This document shows, in pieces, positions 62,701 through 64,000 of a stretch of 64,000 nt of DNA. The stretch lies in the NCBI GenBank assembly GCA_020226215.1, contig CM035234.1:67171823-67235822 (forward strand). Reading direction: 5' to 3'. The notes beneath the pieces were generated by a model, which was not told where the DNA came from, searched no databases, and saw only the letters and a program-made list of their open reading frames with translations. Both the position numbers and the translations under genes were made by a program. The DNA comes from Sindora glabra. Its lineage: Eukaryota > Streptophyta > Magnoliopsida > Fabales > Fabaceae. Position 1 is the stretch's first letter. The number at the start of each line of letters is the position of its first letter.

Positions 62701-64000
62701 ATGAGCCATTCTTTTAATTAAAAAAGAAGGTCAAAATATATTATTACATACTCCTTTTTGGACAAAGTACACAATATGTAATAAAACTTTTTACAAAACT
62801 ACAAAAAAAAGGAGCCAATAAAGAAATTACACCAGCATTGAAAAATTTATCTTTTTAAGCAAATAAATATCTCAAGCTAGTGCATTGTCTACTTTAAAAG
62901 GCTACAATTAGAACACATAATAACCTCATTTAGGTAGGCTCTTGTATGAAATCATAAAATGCTTTCTCATAACTAAGACGAATTAGCCTTTCTAGAATCC
63001 ACTTACAATAATAAGCACTATGACGAATGGGAACATAGCTAGAAAGACATTCCGCCTCTATACCTTAAAGAAAAGGCAATTGCCCTTGGATGAGAAAGTA
63101 TTACTAAGCTTTATGAAGGGATCATTAAGCAATAAACATTCATTTTGCCATATAAGCTACCTCTTATTGAGATATATCTATATTTCCTTGAAAATCTTGC
63201 ATATTCAATTGATATGTATGCATGTGATTTAGTCAACAAAATACAATATAGGATGCATCTTGCTAGATCACAAGATCGTAAATTTGTTACATTTTAATAG
63301 CCTTAAATAAGTAATTACGAGCATTCTCAATTATAATTGGGTTATTTTAATATATATAATACAAAAAAAAGGATCAAAAAGTTATTATTTTGGAAATTCA
63401 TGCCATCACTAAATAGAGATCAATAAAATTAATATAACTTTACTTAAATCCCAATTAACATGTTTCTTATAAAAAAAACTTAAATTATTCAATTCATAGA
63501 TATCAAAATATTATAATAATATAATGTATTTTAATTGATCTATGCAATGCCTTGAACACTCTTTTTTGACAATGTTCAAGACTTATGGATGTTTCATATT
63601 TGAAACCCTTGGTCATAGTGGAATGCAATTAAAGTAAAAAAAATATATTGATCATTATCAACTATAGCTTCTAGTAAAAAATGTAATATTAGAGAGCCTA
63701 GGTGCATCATCATATTCTTCCTTTTGGGCAAAGAATATAATATGCTAGCAAGTACTTTCCTAATAAGGTTAATATGAAAAATACTCAAAAATTTGAAAAC
63801 CCATTCCCTTTGGGTAAAAGGACTTTCTAAATTGATGTATCCTCAACCATAGTGCCTTATATTTTGCACTAAAAGTTAGCCTACATAATAATCCCTTTTA
63901 GATAGATGATTATATAAAATAACTCAAGTACAATCAAATCACCTTTTAGTAAGAAAATATATTACAATAATATCTATGAGCAAGCTACTTTGGCAACTAA
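59750..64000. other. AT-rich DNA without recognisable genes
   Basis: I found no protein family or RNA gene on either strand. A diverged motif like TTCTCCTTTTGGACAAAG.ATATAA.ATG recurs near 62510, 62745 and 63713, suggesting remnants of a repeat or a retrotransposon non-coding region. Confidence 0.5.

Noticed and set aside
1..64000. CRISPR arrays, bacterial operons, defence systems or rRNA/tRNA genes
   Set aside because: No regular spaced repeats, no prokaryotic gene layout and no foldable tRNA or rRNA were seen; the window is plant nuclear DNA.

Overview
The window is plant nuclear DNA, most likely from a eudicot. It is very AT-rich, holds UGT72-type glycosyltransferase genes, and carries plant-type Copia, Gypsy, hAT, CACTA and RTE-LINE elements. 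I see no intact host gene. Everything recognisable is a gene relic or a transposable element (TE), many of them nested.

Positions 1-22.2 kb: two tandem copies of a UGT72-like glycosyltransferase with homologous 3' flanks. Copy A (862-8931) has several stops, a frameshift, no start codon, and a complete Copia element (1767-8424) inserted at a perfect 5-bp target duplication. Its 3' flank is split by a complete but decayed hAT element (9139-14820) with an 8-bp target duplication. A probable Harbinger-like non-autonomous element (16537-18317) lies between the copies. Copy B (19033-20448) keeps its reading frame except for one stop at codon 46, and its PSPG box starts with Arg instead of Trp. The window opens inside another Copia element whose LTR lies just upstream of copy A.

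Positions 22.2-25.7 kb: AT-rich sequence with LTR fragments, a long AT microsatellite and a possible SINE.

Positions 25.7-48.7 kb: one old CACTA (En/Spm) transposon. Its minus-strand TNP2/DUF4218/DUF4216 transposase has been cut into at least five pieces. The interruptions are two non-autonomous CACTA elements of one family (27435-29441 and 29896-33740), a full-length decayed Copia element (33851-42500) that itself holds an inverted Copia fragment, and a probable hAT-like MITE (42609-43229). An RTE-clade LINE (about 45003-48185) lies between the transposase gene and the right end. Removing each insert at its target duplication rejoins conserved transposase motifs, which supports the junctions.

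Positions 49.4-53.8 kb: a fourth CACTA-type element with many GTGACAA/TTGTCAC subterminal motifs. It carries a captured fragment of a papain-like cysteine protease prodomain.

Positions 54-64 kb: AT-rich DNA with a possible MITE, an LTR end with polypurine tract near 56.5 kb, and a 2.76-kb Gypsy-type solo LTR (56984-59744) with a perfect 5-bp target duplication. I recognise no coding sequence beyond that.

The genes here do not form a working pathway. The window records duplication of a glycosyltransferase locus, decay of both copies, and repeated TE insertion. All calls come from reading the sequence by eye. Identities and element ends are manual estimates.
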